A stretch of DNA of 64,000 bases from an uncultured Flavobacteriaceae bacterium (GTDB taxonomy: Bacteria > Bacteroidota > Bacteroidia > Flavobacteriales > Flavobacteriaceae), in NCBI GenBank assembly GCA_905181835.1, contig CAJIZF010000006.1, positions 1-64,000 of the forward strand. Direction: 5' to 3'. Shown one piece after another: positions 47,201 through 55,528 of the stretch; within the stretch, counting starts at the first letter, position 1; every line of letters begins with the position of its first letter. The notes beneath the pieces are model-generated. The model ran no database searches, was not told the origin of the DNA, and was given only the letters and a program-made list of their open reading frames with translations. Made by a program: the position numbers and the translations under genes.

Positions 47201-48578
47201 TATAATTTTCAAAAATAAAAGAGTTAATTACCCCGCTAACTTTAGCATCTAGCGATTTCTTTGAAAAACCAATACCTTCAACTTCAAGAGTGGCGGTTAT
47301 GGTCCCTAATCGTTCTGATTTGGCTAATCCTCCTAAATTAAAATCATTAAAATTGATTTCTCCAATATAGGATGCATTTTCAGTATTGTTTAAATTATTT
47401 ATATTAATTTTTGTTTGAGCTGTACCTAGAGAACTGACTAAATTACTGGAGGAAGTTAAAGTGGACTGCGAAATGGTTGTGCTACCGACAAATTTTATAT
47501 TGCCCAGATAATCTATTTCTTTTGGCAAAGCCCTTCCTAAAATAGTAGGCATAAAACGTGAAAGAGATTTATAATCCGCACTAATTGAATGATTGGTTGC
47601 ATAAATAACGAAATCATTATTTTGTTTAAATAAATTTTTAAAATTATAATTTCCTCTAATTTTAATTTTGTTACAATCAATTAATCCATTTGAAAATTCA
47701 AAATCATTTAAGGTTCCATGAACGTCTCCATTTAAAGTGATCATTTGATTTTTACCAAATTCGTTAAAAAAAGTATTTAAATCGTTCGTGTTTATTTTGG
47801 TTTCAGTGAATTTAAAATCAAGGTTTGCCTTGTTCAAAAAATCAGAAATTTCACCTTTTTTATAATTAAATAAAAAGTCACCTTTCAACAAAGACTCTTT
47901 GGTTTCTAATTTGAGTGAATTAAGCTTTATTGAATTTGGACTGTAGGAAAAATCACTTTTTAAACTTTTAATTTCAAATCCTCTTTTTGCTAAGAGTGAA
48001 AGTTTTGTAATGGTTATATTTACTGCAGGACCTTTGATACTTAAATCATCTGTTTTGATAACTATTTTTGATAAATTAAAAATTTCTGAAGTATCTAAAT
48101 TTTCATTAATAATTTTAACCTTACCATTATTTAAATTTACGGCTCTGGCATTTAATTGAAACACATTTTCTTTTTTTGAAGTTTTAGAAACAAACTTATT
48201 TGCAAAAACTGAAACATTATCGTCTTGCTCACCTTCATAAGTTTTTAGGAAAAATTTAGGATCCTCTAATTTTATTGTGCCAAAATCTAAATTTCCCTGC
48301 ACCAGATTATTAATACTTAAAATGTTGGTTACTAGCCTTTTTGAATAAATTAGCGTGTCTTGATAATGATCTTTTATATAAATATCTCTAACATCAAGTT
48401 CTCCTTTCCAGTTTAGCCCCAAACGGTTGATATGAATACCTGCATCAAACTTTTCATTAATTATATTCGTCAACTTATTTGCTAGATAAGTTTGTACAAC
48501 CGAAGAGGAAAAAAAAATAATGATCAGGGCTGATAAAAGTAAAATTATCGCTAAAAGTCTTTTTATTATTTTTTTCAG
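44205..48578 (-). CDS. tamB: TamB-like translocation and assembly module protein (DUF490)
   Basis: A 1457-residue periplasmic protein, anchored in the inner membrane, that helps outer-membrane protein or lipid transport. The C-terminal DUF490 region has VYKGIYDFRYGKIIRKEIEV, then LELEYKL-type strands and a terminal SRVAGDVDVQWL. The first TTG (48473) would lack the membrane anchor. Upstream, in frame, codons encode KKIIKRLLAIILLLSALIII, exactly the expected anchor, but no ATG, GTG or TTG occurs as far as the stop at 48630-48632. CTG at 48578 is my preferred start. It is convergent with ridA and divergent from tsaD. Confidence 0.88.
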   Translation of the reverse strand: MKKIIKRLLAIILLLSALIIIFFSSSVVQTYLANKLTNIINEKFDAGIHINRLGLNWKGELDVRDIYIKDHYQDTLIYSKRLVTNILSINNLVQGNLDFGTIKLEDPKFFLKTYEGEQDDNVSVFANKFVSKTSKKENVFQLNARAVNLNNGKVKIINENLDTSEIFNLSKIVIKTDDLSIKGPAVNITITKLSLLAKRGFEIKSLKSDFSYSPNSIKLNSLKLETKESLLKGDFLFNYKKGEISDFLNKANLDFKFTETKINTNDLNTFFNEFGKNQMITLNGDVHGTLNDFEFSNGLIDCNKIKIRGNYNFKNLFKQNNDFVIYATNHSISADYKSLSRFMPTILGRALPKEIDYLGNIKFVGSTTISQSTLTSSSNLVSSLGTAQTKININNLNNTENASYIGEINFNDFNLGGLAKSERLGTITATLEVEGIGFSKKSLDAKVSGVINSFIFENYNYQNITLSGNFKNPLFDGLLVIDDPNLNLEFKGLVDISEELNRFDFNAKIEFAELKQLNIVKRDSISIFAGKVDMEMIGNDLNTLFGAISFKETFYQNEIDNFYFNDFKITSYREDLKRIIKINSPDIITGSIVGEFLIEEIPSLFINGIGSVYTNFKPLKISKNQFLDFDFEIYNKLIEIFIPDLQFGENTRIKGTVFSNDSKLKFDFDSPEIILFKNYLGNVKFNVNNHNPLYNTYIAIDTIDNGFYNIKDFNFINKTINDTLYVNSNFKGGKNKDQYKLSLYHTIDKENNSVVGVKKSTVNYNGNTWFLNEKNDKNNKIIFDKDLNNIKFDSIILNNNSEFIRFAGSTNDSTYKNLKVSFNSVDLGKLVPKVDNLNLKGIVNGNLNILQRKGLYYPSSNITIDAIDFNKTLLGNMVIDIKGNNELTRYDLITTLTNNNIKSINSTGYIDASSDKAKIDLDVALNKFNLTTISPFGGTVISDIRGFLSGNGKVSGELNSPNVFGDFKILDGGLNVPYLNIDYSLDPDTDLLVTREKLEIVNTTMTDSKYLTNGTLSGLATHTNFRNWKLDLTVDSNNLLALDTQKDENQLYYGTAFISGNTHIYGPINELVIDVAATTEENTEFKIPLSDTESIGDNSFIKFLSPKEKDAKLRGETIITDDLKGLTLNFDLDINKNAEIEIVIDQETKSALRGRGAGTLLIEINTLGKFNMWGDFIVYKGIYDFRYGKIIRKEIEVEKGGTITWNGLASNADLNLKAIYKSKANPSALLDDPTINRKIPVDVYIDLTDKISQPELLFDIDFPEVSSTVRSELEYKLQTQEEREKQALFLLTTGSFISETAGQSAISGTVTDGVNAILAQILTDDDAVINIAPYYDMGIDTKEIETQDEFGVQFSSQISERIVVNGKVGIPVGKINESRVAGDVDVQWLVNEDGSLRINFFNRQAELQFIGEDQTFEQGAGVSYQVDFDTIKNLMEKLFGLEVDLIPEENIVPMDNK

Positions 48579-48635
48579 TTTTTTGATACGCCTTAATGTT
48601 TTATTTTTACAAACAATAAATATGCCTTTTTAAAA

Positions 48636-49658
48636 TTGACACCAATACACACATATATTTTAGGTATCGAATCTTCTTGTGATGATACTGCTGCAGCTGT
48701 AATTAAAAATGGCAGTATATTATCGAATGTTGTCGCTACACAAAGTATTCATAAAGAATACGGGGGTGTTGTTCCTGAACTTGCTTCAAGAGCACATCAA
48801 CAAAATATCGTACCTGTTGTTCAACTTGCCTTACAAAAAGCAAATATCGACAAAAAACAATTAAATGCCATAGCCTTTACTAGAGGACCTGGATTAATGG
48901 GTTCATTGCTCGTTGGAACTTCTTTTGCTAAATCATTAGCAATGGGTTTAGAGGTGCCACTTATCGAGGTAAATCATATGCAAGCTCATATTTTAGCACA
49001 TTTTATAAAAACTGATGAACAATCGATTCCTACCTTTCCCTTTTTAGCAATGACTATTAGTGGTGGACATACACAAATTGTAAAAGTGACCGATTATTTT
49101 CAGATGGAAGTAATTGGGCAAACTTTAGATGATGCTGTCGGAGAAGCTTTTGATAAAAGTGCAAAACTTCTAGGCCTACCCTATCCAGGAGGTCCTTTAA
49201 TCGACCAATATGCTAGTTTGGGAAATCCTAAAGCTTTTCTTTTTCCAAAACCCAAAGTTGGACCATTAGATTTTAGTTTTAGTGGTTTAAAAACTGCTGT
49301 TTTATATTTTATAGAAAAAAATTCAAAAGACAATCCTGAATTTATAAAAGAAAATCTAAACGATATTTGTGCTAGCTTACAATTTACCATTGTCGATTAC
49401 TTAATGGATAAAGTTAAAAATGCTGTAAAGCAAACAAAAATAAAAACAGTTGCAATTGGTGGCGGAGTCTCTGCAAATTCTGGAATACGTAAAGCACTCC
49501 AGGAAACTGAAAGTAATCTGGGATGGAAAGTACATATTCCAAAATTTGAATATTGTACGGACAATGCTGCTATGATTGCTATTGTCGGTGAGTTAAAATA
49601 TCAACAAAAACTATTTACTAGCAATGCTGTTGTTGCTAAAGCTAGAATGAAATATTAA
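48636..49658 (+). CDS. tsaD: tRNA N6-threonylcarbamoyladenosine transferase TsaD
   Basis: TsaD attaches threonylcarbamoyl to A37 of ANN-decoding tRNAs. The 340-residue protein has ILGIESSCDDT (8-18), the metal ligands His114 and His118 in NHMQAHILAH, SGGHTQIV, and DAVGEAFDKSAKLLGLPYPGG. The start is TTG at 48636, six bases from the opposite reading frame of tamB. An essential gene in most bacteria. Followed by rsmE after 4 bp. Confidence 0.96.
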   Translation: MTPIHTYILGIESSCDDTAAAVIKNGSILSNVVATQSIHKEYGGVVPELASRAHQQNIVPVVQLALQKANIDKKQLNAIAFTRGPGLMGSLLVGTSFAKSLAMGLEVPLIEVNHMQAHILAHFIKTDEQSIPTFPFLAMTISGGHTQIVKVTDYFQMEVIGQTLDDAVGEAFDKSAKLLGLPYPGGPLIDQYASLGNPKAFLFPKPKVGPLDFSFSGLKTAVLYFIEKNSKDNPEFIKENLNDICASLQFTIVDYLMDKVKNAVKQTKIKTVAIGGGVSANSGIRKALQETESNLGWKVHIPKFEYCTDNAAMIAIVGELKYQQKLFTSNAVVAKARMKY

Positions 49659-49662
49659 ACAA

Positions 49663-50373
49663 ATGCAACTGTTTTACAATGCTTCTATAGATACCAACAC
49701 AAAAGAGTTTACTTTTGATAAAAGTGAAAGTAAGCATATTATAAAAGTTTTAAGAAAATCAGAAGGTGATCAATTATCGATTACTAACGGGAAAGGTGAT
49801 TTTTTCGATATAATTATTTTAACAGCAAATCCAAAAAAATGTATTGGCAAAGTAATTAATATAAAATCTGTAAATCAATTACCTTACAACTTACATTTAG
49901 CGGTTGCTCCAACAAAACTAAATGATCGCTATGAGTGGTTTTTAGAGAAGGCTACAGAAATTGGAATTACAGAAATTACACCTATTATATGTGATCATAG
50001 TGAACGAAAGATCATAAATTTAGACCGTTTTGAAAAAAAAATACAAAGCGCTATGAAGCAATCGTTGAAGTCGTACTTGCCTAAATTAAATAAGGCCACA
50101 ACATTCAAAAATTTCTTGATATTACAAGAAAATAATACTCAACAGAAACTTATTGCACATTGTGAAGAAACTAGTAAAAAAACTCTTAAAAGCGTTTTGA
50201 AAAAAAGAGGAGATACTACCATACTTATTGGACCGGAAGGTGATTTTTCTAGCGATGAAATCAATAAATCGCTTCGCATTGGTTTTACTCCTATATCATT
50301 AGGTAATAGTAGACTTCGAACCGAAACCGCAGCGGTAGTTGCCTGCCACAGTGTTGCTTTTATAAATGAATGA
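49663..50373 (+). CDS. rsmE: 16S rRNA m3U1498 methyltransferase RsmE
   Basis: RsmE methylates U1498 of 16S rRNA. The 236-residue SPOUT protein has an N-terminal PUA-like domain (FTFDKSESKHIIKVLRKSEGD), KLNDRYEWFLEKATEIGI, and the knot motifs LIGPEGDFSSDEI and SLGNSRLRTETAAV. All conserved elements are present. It follows tsaD with a 4-bp gap and precedes a promoter and palindrome. Confidence 0.95.
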   Translation: MQLFYNASIDTNTKEFTFDKSESKHIIKVLRKSEGDQLSITNGKGDFFDIIILTANPKKCIGKVINIKSVNQLPYNLHLAVAPTKLNDRYEWFLEKATEIGITEITPIICDHSERKIINLDRFEKKIQSAMKQSLKSYLPKLNKATTFKNFLILQENNTQQKLIAHCEETSKKTLKSVLKKRGDTTILIGPEGDFSSDEINKSLRIGFTPISLGNSRLRTETAAVVACHSVAFINE

Positions 50374-50399
50374 TTTTTTGTCCAATTTAATATAATTGA

Positions 50400-50415
50400 A
50401 ACTTCTATAGAAGTT
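50400..50415. promoter_or_regulatory. Perfect 16-bp palindrome, candidate operator
   Basis: AACTTCTATAGAAGTT is a perfect dyad with no loop, one base upstream of the -7 element of the DUF4159 gene. This is where a dimeric regulator could block the promoter. There is no T tract, so it is not a terminator. Confidence 0.5.
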
Positions 50416-50416
50416 G

Positions 50417-50424
50417 TATTTTTG
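50417..50424 (+). promoter_or_regulatory. -7 element of the DUF4159 gene
   Basis: TATTTTTG (TAnnTTTG) ends 5 bases before the ATG at 50430, so the mRNA would be almost leaderless. Confidence 0.5.
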
Positions 50425-50429
50425 AAACT

Positions 50430-51074
50430 ATGCATTACAAAACCATATTTATTTTAACGTTTTTTATAAGCACCCAGTTATTCTCACAGGATATTGCTGT
50501 AATTCAGTATAACGGCGGTGGGGACTGGTATGCTAATCCAACAGCATTGCCTAACTTAATCAAATTTTGCAATGATAATATTAACACTACTATCAATAAA
50601 AAACCAAAAGTAGTAAGTCCTAGCAGTGTCAATTTATTTGATTACCCTTTTGTACATATGACTGGACACGGCAATGTATATTTTACCGATGACGATGCTA
50701 AAAATTTAAGAGACTATTTACTTAGTGGAGGGTTTTTACATATCGATGATAATTATGGGATGGATGAGTATCTAAGGAAAGAGCTCATAAAAGTATTTCC
50801 TGATAAAAAATTAGAAGAAATTTCTAAAAACCATCCGCTATTTAATAAACCTTTTCCTTTCCCAAGTGGGCTCCCAAAAATTCATGAACATAATAGAAAC
50901 AGGCCTCAAGCTTTTGCAATTTATGTTGAAGAAAGAATTGTTTTACTTTATACTTACGAAAGTGATTTAGGAGATGGTTGGGAAAACTCAGAAATTCATA
51001 ATGACCCACAAGAAATTCGGCTTAAAGCTTTACGAATGGGAGCTAATATTATCAACTATGCATTTTTGAATTGA
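50430..51074 (+). CDS. Exported DUF4159 protein
   Basis: A 214-residue protein with a signal peptide (MHYKTIFILTFFISTQLFSQ) and a DUF4159 domain: IAVIQYNGGGDWYANPTALPN, FVHMTGHGNVYFTDDDAKNLRDYLLSGGFLHIDDNYG, HPLFN and LYTYESDLGDGWEN. The fold is glutamine-amidotransferase-like; the enzymatic activity is unknown. In other bacteria DUF4159 often occurs near MoxR/BatA-type genes, which are absent here. The stop codon shares one base with the next start (TGATG). Confidence 0.88.
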   Translation: MHYKTIFILTFFISTQLFSQDIAVIQYNGGGDWYANPTALPNLIKFCNDNINTTINKKPKVVSPSSVNLFDYPFVHMTGHGNVYFTDDDAKNLRDYLLSGGFLHIDDNYGMDEYLRKELIKVFPDKKLEEISKNHPLFNKPFPFPSGLPKIHEHNRNRPQAFAIYVEERIVLLYTYESDLGDGWENSEIHNDPQEIRLKALRMGANIINYAFLN

Positions 51075-51592
51075 TGAATAAGCAATTATCGCATATGGAA
51101 TCTAATCAAGCACAAAAAAAATTTCCATTGGCTCTAGTTGCAGATGGCCTGCAGAGTCCTGCTAATGTAGGTTCTTTGTTTAGAGTTTGTGAAGCTTTTG
51201 GAATTGAAAAAATTTATTTCTGTAATTCACGCATAAATTTTGATTCACCCCGATTAAAAAAAACAGCTAGGAATACTCAAGATAATGTGCCATTTTCGAT
51301 AGAAGCGAATACCTTAGATAAAGTAAAAGAACTAAAAAAAAAGGGTTATACGATTGTTTCATTAGAAATTACAAATTCAAGCCAATCGATCGAGTTACTC
51401 GAAACGATAGCACCCTACAAAATAGCTTTAATCGTGGGAAATGAACAAGAGGGCATATCGGAGGATGTATTAAAATTTAGTGATATTTGCACACACATTC
51501 AAATGTTCGGAATTAATAGTAGTATGAATGTAGTACAAGCATCCTCCAATGCTAACACGATTATTAATAAATTTTATACTTCCAAAAAATGA
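51074..51592 (+). CDS. TrmH/SpoU-family RNA 2'-O-methyltransferase
   Basis: A 172-residue SPOUT enzyme. It has LVADGLQSPANVGSLFRVCEAFG (about 20-42), and the knot motifs ALIVGNEQEGISEDVL and MNVVQASSNANTII. It methylates ribose 2'-OH in tRNA or rRNA; the target is not determined by sequence. ATG 51074 overlaps the upstream stop (TGATG). The stop overlaps the AI-2E gene's ATG by four bases. Confidence 0.92.
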   Translation: MNKQLSHMESNQAQKKFPLALVADGLQSPANVGSLFRVCEAFGIEKIYFCNSRINFDSPRLKKTARNTQDNVPFSIEANTLDKVKELKKKGYTIVSLEITNSSQSIELLETIAPYKIALIVGNEQEGISEDVLKFSDICTHIQMFGINSSMNVVQASSNANTIINKFYTSKK

Positions 51593-52677
51593 CATCAAAA
51601 GATATTACCAAAGGAATTTTAAGAGCAATCGCATACACGTTAGGAGTTTCATTATTACTATTGTTTATATTCAAAATCCAAGCTATTATATTTTATATCA
51701 TTATAGCTGCTGTAATTTCGCTAATTGGGTTGCCAATCGTTACTTTTTTGAAAAATAAGTTTAAATTTAATAATACGATTGCTGTAGTTGTAACTATGAT
51801 CTTTATAATGGGCCTTCTTACGAGTATCGTAGGCTTGTTTATTCCATTGGTAATGGAACAAGGTCATAATCTTTCTTTACTGAATATAAAAGAATTACAA
51901 AGTAGTATGGAGAGTTTAAACCAGAAAATTATTAGTTATTTATCAAATAAGGATATTGATTTCGGGCAATCATTAACAAAAAACAGTATTTTTTCAAAAA
52001 TTGACTATACCATAATTCCCAATTTTTTAAATTCTGTTTTAAGTGGTTTTGGAAGTTTTAGTATCGCTCTTTTCTCTATTATTTTTATATCATTTTTCTT
52101 GTTAAAAGATAGTCAATTATTGCAGCATGGAGTTTTAACATTTGTAACAGACCGAAATGTTGAGGGGACAAAACGATCAATGAACAAAATTAAAGATCTT
52201 TTATCAAGATATTTTGTTGGACTCATTTTACAGATTACAATTCTTTTTATTATTTACACCATTGTCTTACTTATTTTTGGAGTGCATAACCCTATTGTGA
52301 TTGCATTTTTATGTGCATTGTTAAACTTAATTCCCTACGTAGGCCCAATAATTAGCGCTTTTTTAATGACTTTTCTTACGATGACTAGTTTTATTGGAAG
52401 CGACTTTCAATCGGTGATCTTGCCAAAAACAATATATGTTTTGATTGGGTTTACGATTGGTCAACTTGTCGATAATTTTTTCAGTCAGCCTTTTATATTT
52501 TCAAAAAGTGTTAAATCGCATCCACTCGAAATTTTTCTTGTCATTATGATCGCAGGAGTTCTCTTAGGTATTATTGGTTTAATTGTAGCAATCCCTGTTT
52601 ATACCGTTATAAAAGTTATTTTAAAGGAGTTTTTATCCGATAATCAAATTGTACAAAAATTAACTAAAGGCATATAG
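51589..52677 (+). CDS. AI-2E family transporter (TqsA/PerM-like)
   Basis: A 362-residue protein of the AI-2E transporter superfamily with about eight helices. It has the typical long hydrophilic region after helix 3 (residues about 90-140), FISFFLLKDS, ALLNLIPYVGPIIS and LEIFLVIMIAGVLLGIIGLIVAIPVYTVIK. Members export small molecules or act as Na+/H+ antiporters; the AI-2 link is doubtful for most. It overlaps the TrmH gene by 4 bp. Confidence 0.9.
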   Translation: MTSKDITKGILRAIAYTLGVSLLLLFIFKIQAIIFYIIIAAVISLIGLPIVTFLKNKFKFNNTIAVVVTMIFIMGLLTSIVGLFIPLVMEQGHNLSLLNIKELQSSMESLNQKIISYLSNKDIDFGQSLTKNSIFSKIDYTIIPNFLNSVLSGFGSFSIALFSIIFISFFLLKDSQLLQHGVLTFVTDRNVEGTKRSMNKIKDLLSRYFVGLILQITILFIIYTIVLLIFGVHNPIVIAFLCALLNLIPYVGPIISAFLMTFLTMTSFIGSDFQSVILPKTIYVLIGFTIGQLVDNFFSQPFIFSKSVKSHPLEIFLVIMIAGVLLGIIGLIVAIPVYTVIKVILKEFLSDNQIVQKLTKGI

Positions 52678-52684
52678 TATTTGT

Positions 52685-53852
52685 ATCAATAAAAACATAT
52701 TATCTCCAAAAATTCAGGAATTTATAATTACTAATAGTAAAAGTATTTCAGCGCTTGCTTTTTTCCGGAAGTCCATTTCCTAGCGTAAAAATTAAAGATC
52801 TTATACAACAAATTGAAAGTAGGGATAAAGCAGCACATAAATTACCCACTTGGTTTCTAAATGATGCCATTTATTATCCGCCAAAACTAAATTTAGAACA
52901 GACTTCCTCAGAAATTACTGCAAAATATAAGTCAACTCTTGTAAAAGGAAGCGTTATGGCTGATATAACTGGTGGGTTTGGAGTCGATAGCTTTTATTTT
53001 TCAAGACATTTTACTACTGTTATTCATTACGAAAAGGATGAGTGTTTATCGGCCATTGCCATGCATAATTTTAAACAACTAAAAAAAACAAATATTACAT
53101 GTGTTGCTAAGAATGGTTTAAACGAAATAGCCAAACATTCGTATGATTTGATTTATATTGACCCTTCTCGTCGTCATGTAGATAAGGGAAAAGTTTTTCG
53201 TTTGATTGATTGTGAGCCCAATATTCCTAAAGAAATCAATCAACTCTTTGCGAGTACAGAACGTCTTCTAATAAAAACCTCTCCAATGTTGGATATTACT
53301 CAAGGAATTAAAGAGCTTAAAATGGTATCACAAATTCATGTTGTAGCGGTTAATAATGAGGTAAAAGAGCTGTTATGGTTACTTCAAAAGGATAACAACG
53401 AAGCCATAGAAATTAAAACAATTAATATTGATAAGCAGGAATCTCAAAAGTTTAATTATCGGTTAAAAGATAGTTGTACACCTAAATTTTCATTGCCAGA
53501 AAAATATTTATATGTACCCAATGCTGCCATTATGAAAAGTGGTGCATTTAATTTAGTATCAGAACGTTATTCGATCAATAAATTACATCAAAACAGTCAC
53601 TTATATACTTCTACTAATTTGAAAGAGTTTCCAGGAAGACGTTTTTTAATTAAACGTGTTTACAACTTCAATAAAAAGGAATTAAAAGAGTTAAAAACCA
53701 TAAAAAAAGCCAATATAAGTACTCGAAATTTTCCAGAAAGTGTAGCCAACCTTAGAAAAAAATTAAAAATTACCGATGGCGGAGATTGTTATCTGTTTTT
53801 CACGACGGATTTAAACAATAATAAAATTGTTATCGACAGTACAAAAGCTTGA
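52685..53852 (+). CDS. Class I SAM methyltransferase, THUMP-like domain, with frameshift near the 5' end
   Basis: From TTG 52755 the ORF encodes 365 residues: KLPTWFLNDAIYYPPKLNLEQTSS, SAM motif ADITGGFGVDSFYFS, IYIDPSRRH, and a C-terminal THUMP-like part. The family N-terminus is missing from that ORF but is found just upstream in another frame: codons 52685-52758 read INKNILSPKIQEFIITNSKS and continue to SISALAF. The join needs one fewer T in the T6 run at 52759-52764, giving ALAFSGSPF. The upstream part begins with ATC, where ATG is expected. This looks like a one-base insertion. Function: probably RNA methylation. Confidence 0.8.
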
Positions 53853-53895
53853 AAACAAACTTCCTACAAAATTTAAAAAAAAAGCACCCTTTTTG

Positions 53896-53927
53896 TTTGC
53901 GTTATTACAAATGTTAAAGTAGATTTG
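53896..53927 (+). promoter_or_regulatory. Promoter of the tRNA-Ser/tRNA-Pro unit
   Basis: TTTG at 53896-53899, a 20-base spacer and TAGATTTG at 53920-53927 form a near-ideal Bacteroidota promoter. The tRNA-Ser gene begins 36 bases downstream. Confidence 0.75.
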
Positions 53928-53962
53928 CATCCGCAATTTAAGGTGTTTATTCACTAAAAATT

Positions 53963-54049
53963 GGAGAGGTGCCAGAGTGGTCGATCGGGGCTCCCTGCTA
54001 AGGAGTTGTACTCTAACGGGTACCGGGGGTTCGAATCCCTTCCTCTCCG
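53963..54049 (+). tRNA. tRNA-Ser (anticodon GCT)
   Basis: An 87-base class II tRNA with a long variable arm. Acceptor GGAGAGG (53963-53969) pairs with CCTCTCC (54042-54048). The anticodon loop CTGCTAA gives GCT, reading AGC/AGU serine codons. T arm GGGGGTTCGAATCCCTT. The discriminator is G and CCA is not encoded. Confidence 0.95.
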
Positions 54050-54086
54050 CATCAAAAAATAGAATTAAATTTCTAGATAACCTATT

Positions 54087-54161
54087 CGGGGTGTAGCGTA
54101 GCCCGGTTATCGCGCCACGTTTGGGACGTGGAGGCCGCAGGTTCGAATCCTGCCACCCCGA
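54087..54161 (+). tRNA. tRNA-Pro (anticodon TGG)
   Basis: CGGGGTG at 54087-54093 pairs with CACCCCG at 54154-54160. The anticodon loop TTTGGGA gives TGG, reading proline. T arm GCAGGTTCGAATCCTGC. CCA follows the discriminator at 54162-54164, either encoded or by chance before the terminator. Confidence 0.95.
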
Positions 54162-54163
54162 CC

Positions 54164-54193
54164 AAAAAGCCTAATTGTATAATTAGGCTTTTT
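54164..54193 (+). terminator. Terminator after the tRNA pair
   Basis: AAAAAGCCTAATT and its complement AATTAGGCTTTTT around the loop GTAT form a 13-bp stem followed by T. It starts at the 3' end of the tRNA-Pro gene. Confidence 0.92.
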
Positions 54194-54285
54194 TTATTTT
54201 GAAGTTGAGTTTTAATAATCCTGTAATTTTTTTTTAATTTTTATTAATTAATTATTAATTTAGATTGCATCATAAATTTTTACTA

Positions 54286-55179
54286 ATGAAACAACTTTGG
54301 AATTGGACTTTAATATTATTTATTTTTTTAAATTTTAATGACTTCATCCACGCTCAAGAAAATACTCCTAAAAAAGACTTAGACACCCTAACAAATACCG
54401 ATACTCAAGATAAACACTCCTTACTAAAAGATCGTTTAAGTGTACAAGTTGGTTTATATAGTTCTAATAAAGGAATTAAAGTTTTAGTGAATGGTTCCTC
54501 TGAGAATGAAATTATTAACTTTAGCGAAAAGGCTAATTTTAACGAAAATGAATTGACACTTTTTTTAAATATCAATTGGAGATTTTCTCGAAAGTGGTCT
54601 TTAAGTGCTGACTATTTTGCTGTTGGAAACGGTATTAAAAGGACTATTGACGATCAAATTGAATGGAACGATCAACTATACAATGGCGGTGCTGGACTCG
54701 AACTAGGATTAGATTTAACAATGTTTCGCCTTTTGTTTGGAAGAATAATTTCAAAGGGGCAAAAGCACGAATTAGGTATGGGCCTTGGCGCACATGTTTT
54801 AGATGTAAAAACCTATATTGAAGGGTATGCGGAATTAAACAATAATGATACAGGAGAAAATGCCACTACTGAATTTAAACGAAACTCGGTGAGTGTAGTT
54901 GCTCCTCTACCCAACATAGGTGCTTGGTATTTTTATGCACCACATCCCAAATGGATACTTAAAACAAGAGTTGATTGGTTTGCCTTAACCATTGGCGAAT
55001 ATTCTGGCGGTTTATGGGGTTTAGGAGCTGGTTTAAATTACCAGTTTCATAAAAACATAGGAGTAGCAATTAACTATCGTTATTTTGACTTTACTGCAAC
55101 AATTGATAAGTCCAATTGGGATGGTAAATTTAGTCTGATATTTCAAGGTCCTCTGCTTAGTATTAACGTAAATATTTAA
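54286..55179 (+). CDS. Outer-membrane beta-barrel-like exported protein
   Basis: A 297-residue protein with a signal peptide (MKQLWNWTLILFIFLNFNDFIHAQ). Then alternating aromatic-polar strands run to the end: SLSADYFAVGNGIKRT, GLELGLDLTMFRLLFGRII, KHELGMGLGAHVLDVK, and GLWGLGAGLNYQFHKNIGVAINYRYFDF. The strand pattern resembles a small porin-like or OmpW-like barrel. No specific family is recognised. ATG 54286 is chosen over an upstream TTG at 54265, which lacks a signal-like N-region. Confidence 0.75.
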   Translation: MKQLWNWTLILFIFLNFNDFIHAQENTPKKDLDTLTNTDTQDKHSLLKDRLSVQVGLYSSNKGIKVLVNGSSENEIINFSEKANFNENELTLFLNINWRFSRKWSLSADYFAVGNGIKRTIDDQIEWNDQLYNGGAGLELGLDLTMFRLLFGRIISKGQKHELGMGLGAHVLDVKTYIEGYAELNNNDTGENATTEFKRNSVSVVAPLPNIGAWYFYAPHPKWILKTRVDWFALTIGEYSGGLWGLGAGLNYQFHKNIGVAINYRYFDFTATIDKSNWDGKFSLIFQGPLLSINVNI

Positions 55180-55211
55180 TTTAAAAAACAATCCTTTTTT
55201 AATATAATTTG

Positions 55212-55219
55212 TATATTCG
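55212..55219 (+). promoter_or_regulatory. Possible -7 element of tRNA-Arg
   Basis: TATATTCG, a variant of TAnnTTTG, ends 34 bases before the tRNA-Arg gene, the same spacing as for the tRNA-Ser promoter. Confidence 0.4.
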
Positions 55220-55253
55220 CAGCCGCAAAAGAAACCATTTTGTAAACTAAAAT

Positions 55254-55327
55254 GGGCTCGTAGCTCAGCTGGATAGAGCACCTCCCTTCTAAGGAGGCGG
55301 TCATAGGTTCGAATCCTATCGGGCTCA
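55254..55327 (+). tRNA. tRNA-Arg (anticodon TCT)
   Basis: GGGCTCG (55254-55260) pairs with CGGGCTC (55320-55326), with two G-T pairs. The anticodon loop CTTCTAA gives TCT, reading AGA arginine. T arm ATAGGTTCGAATCCTAT. CCA is not encoded. The antisense strand gives a well-known spurious ORF. Confidence 0.95.
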
Positions 55328-55331
55328 CATC

Positions 55332-55360
55332 AACCCTTCGTATCGCTACGAGGGGTTTTT
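55332..55360 (+). terminator. Terminator after tRNA-Arg
   Basis: AACCCTTCGTA pairs with TACGAGGGGTT around the loop TCGC, with one G-T pair, then TTTT. It lies 4 bases beyond the tRNA. Confidence 0.88.
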
Positions 55361-55528
55361 GCTTATTAGCCCCTACTCCTATTGGGTTCGTTACAAGCAG
55401 AACTCTTTTGGGATTTGTTAAAATCAAATGTAAATATATGTGTGAAATATTTTTAATCATTTCAACGACTACAAAGTACTTTTTAACAACAGTAAAACGT
55501 CATACAGCTACATTTAATCGTTTTTTTC

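Noticed and set aside
55176-55460. Antisense ORF across tRNA-Arg containing a stretch like IGFEPMTASLEG
   Set aside because: This is the familiar false protein made by reading the complement of a tRNA gene. The tRNA has a full cloverleaf and a terminator.
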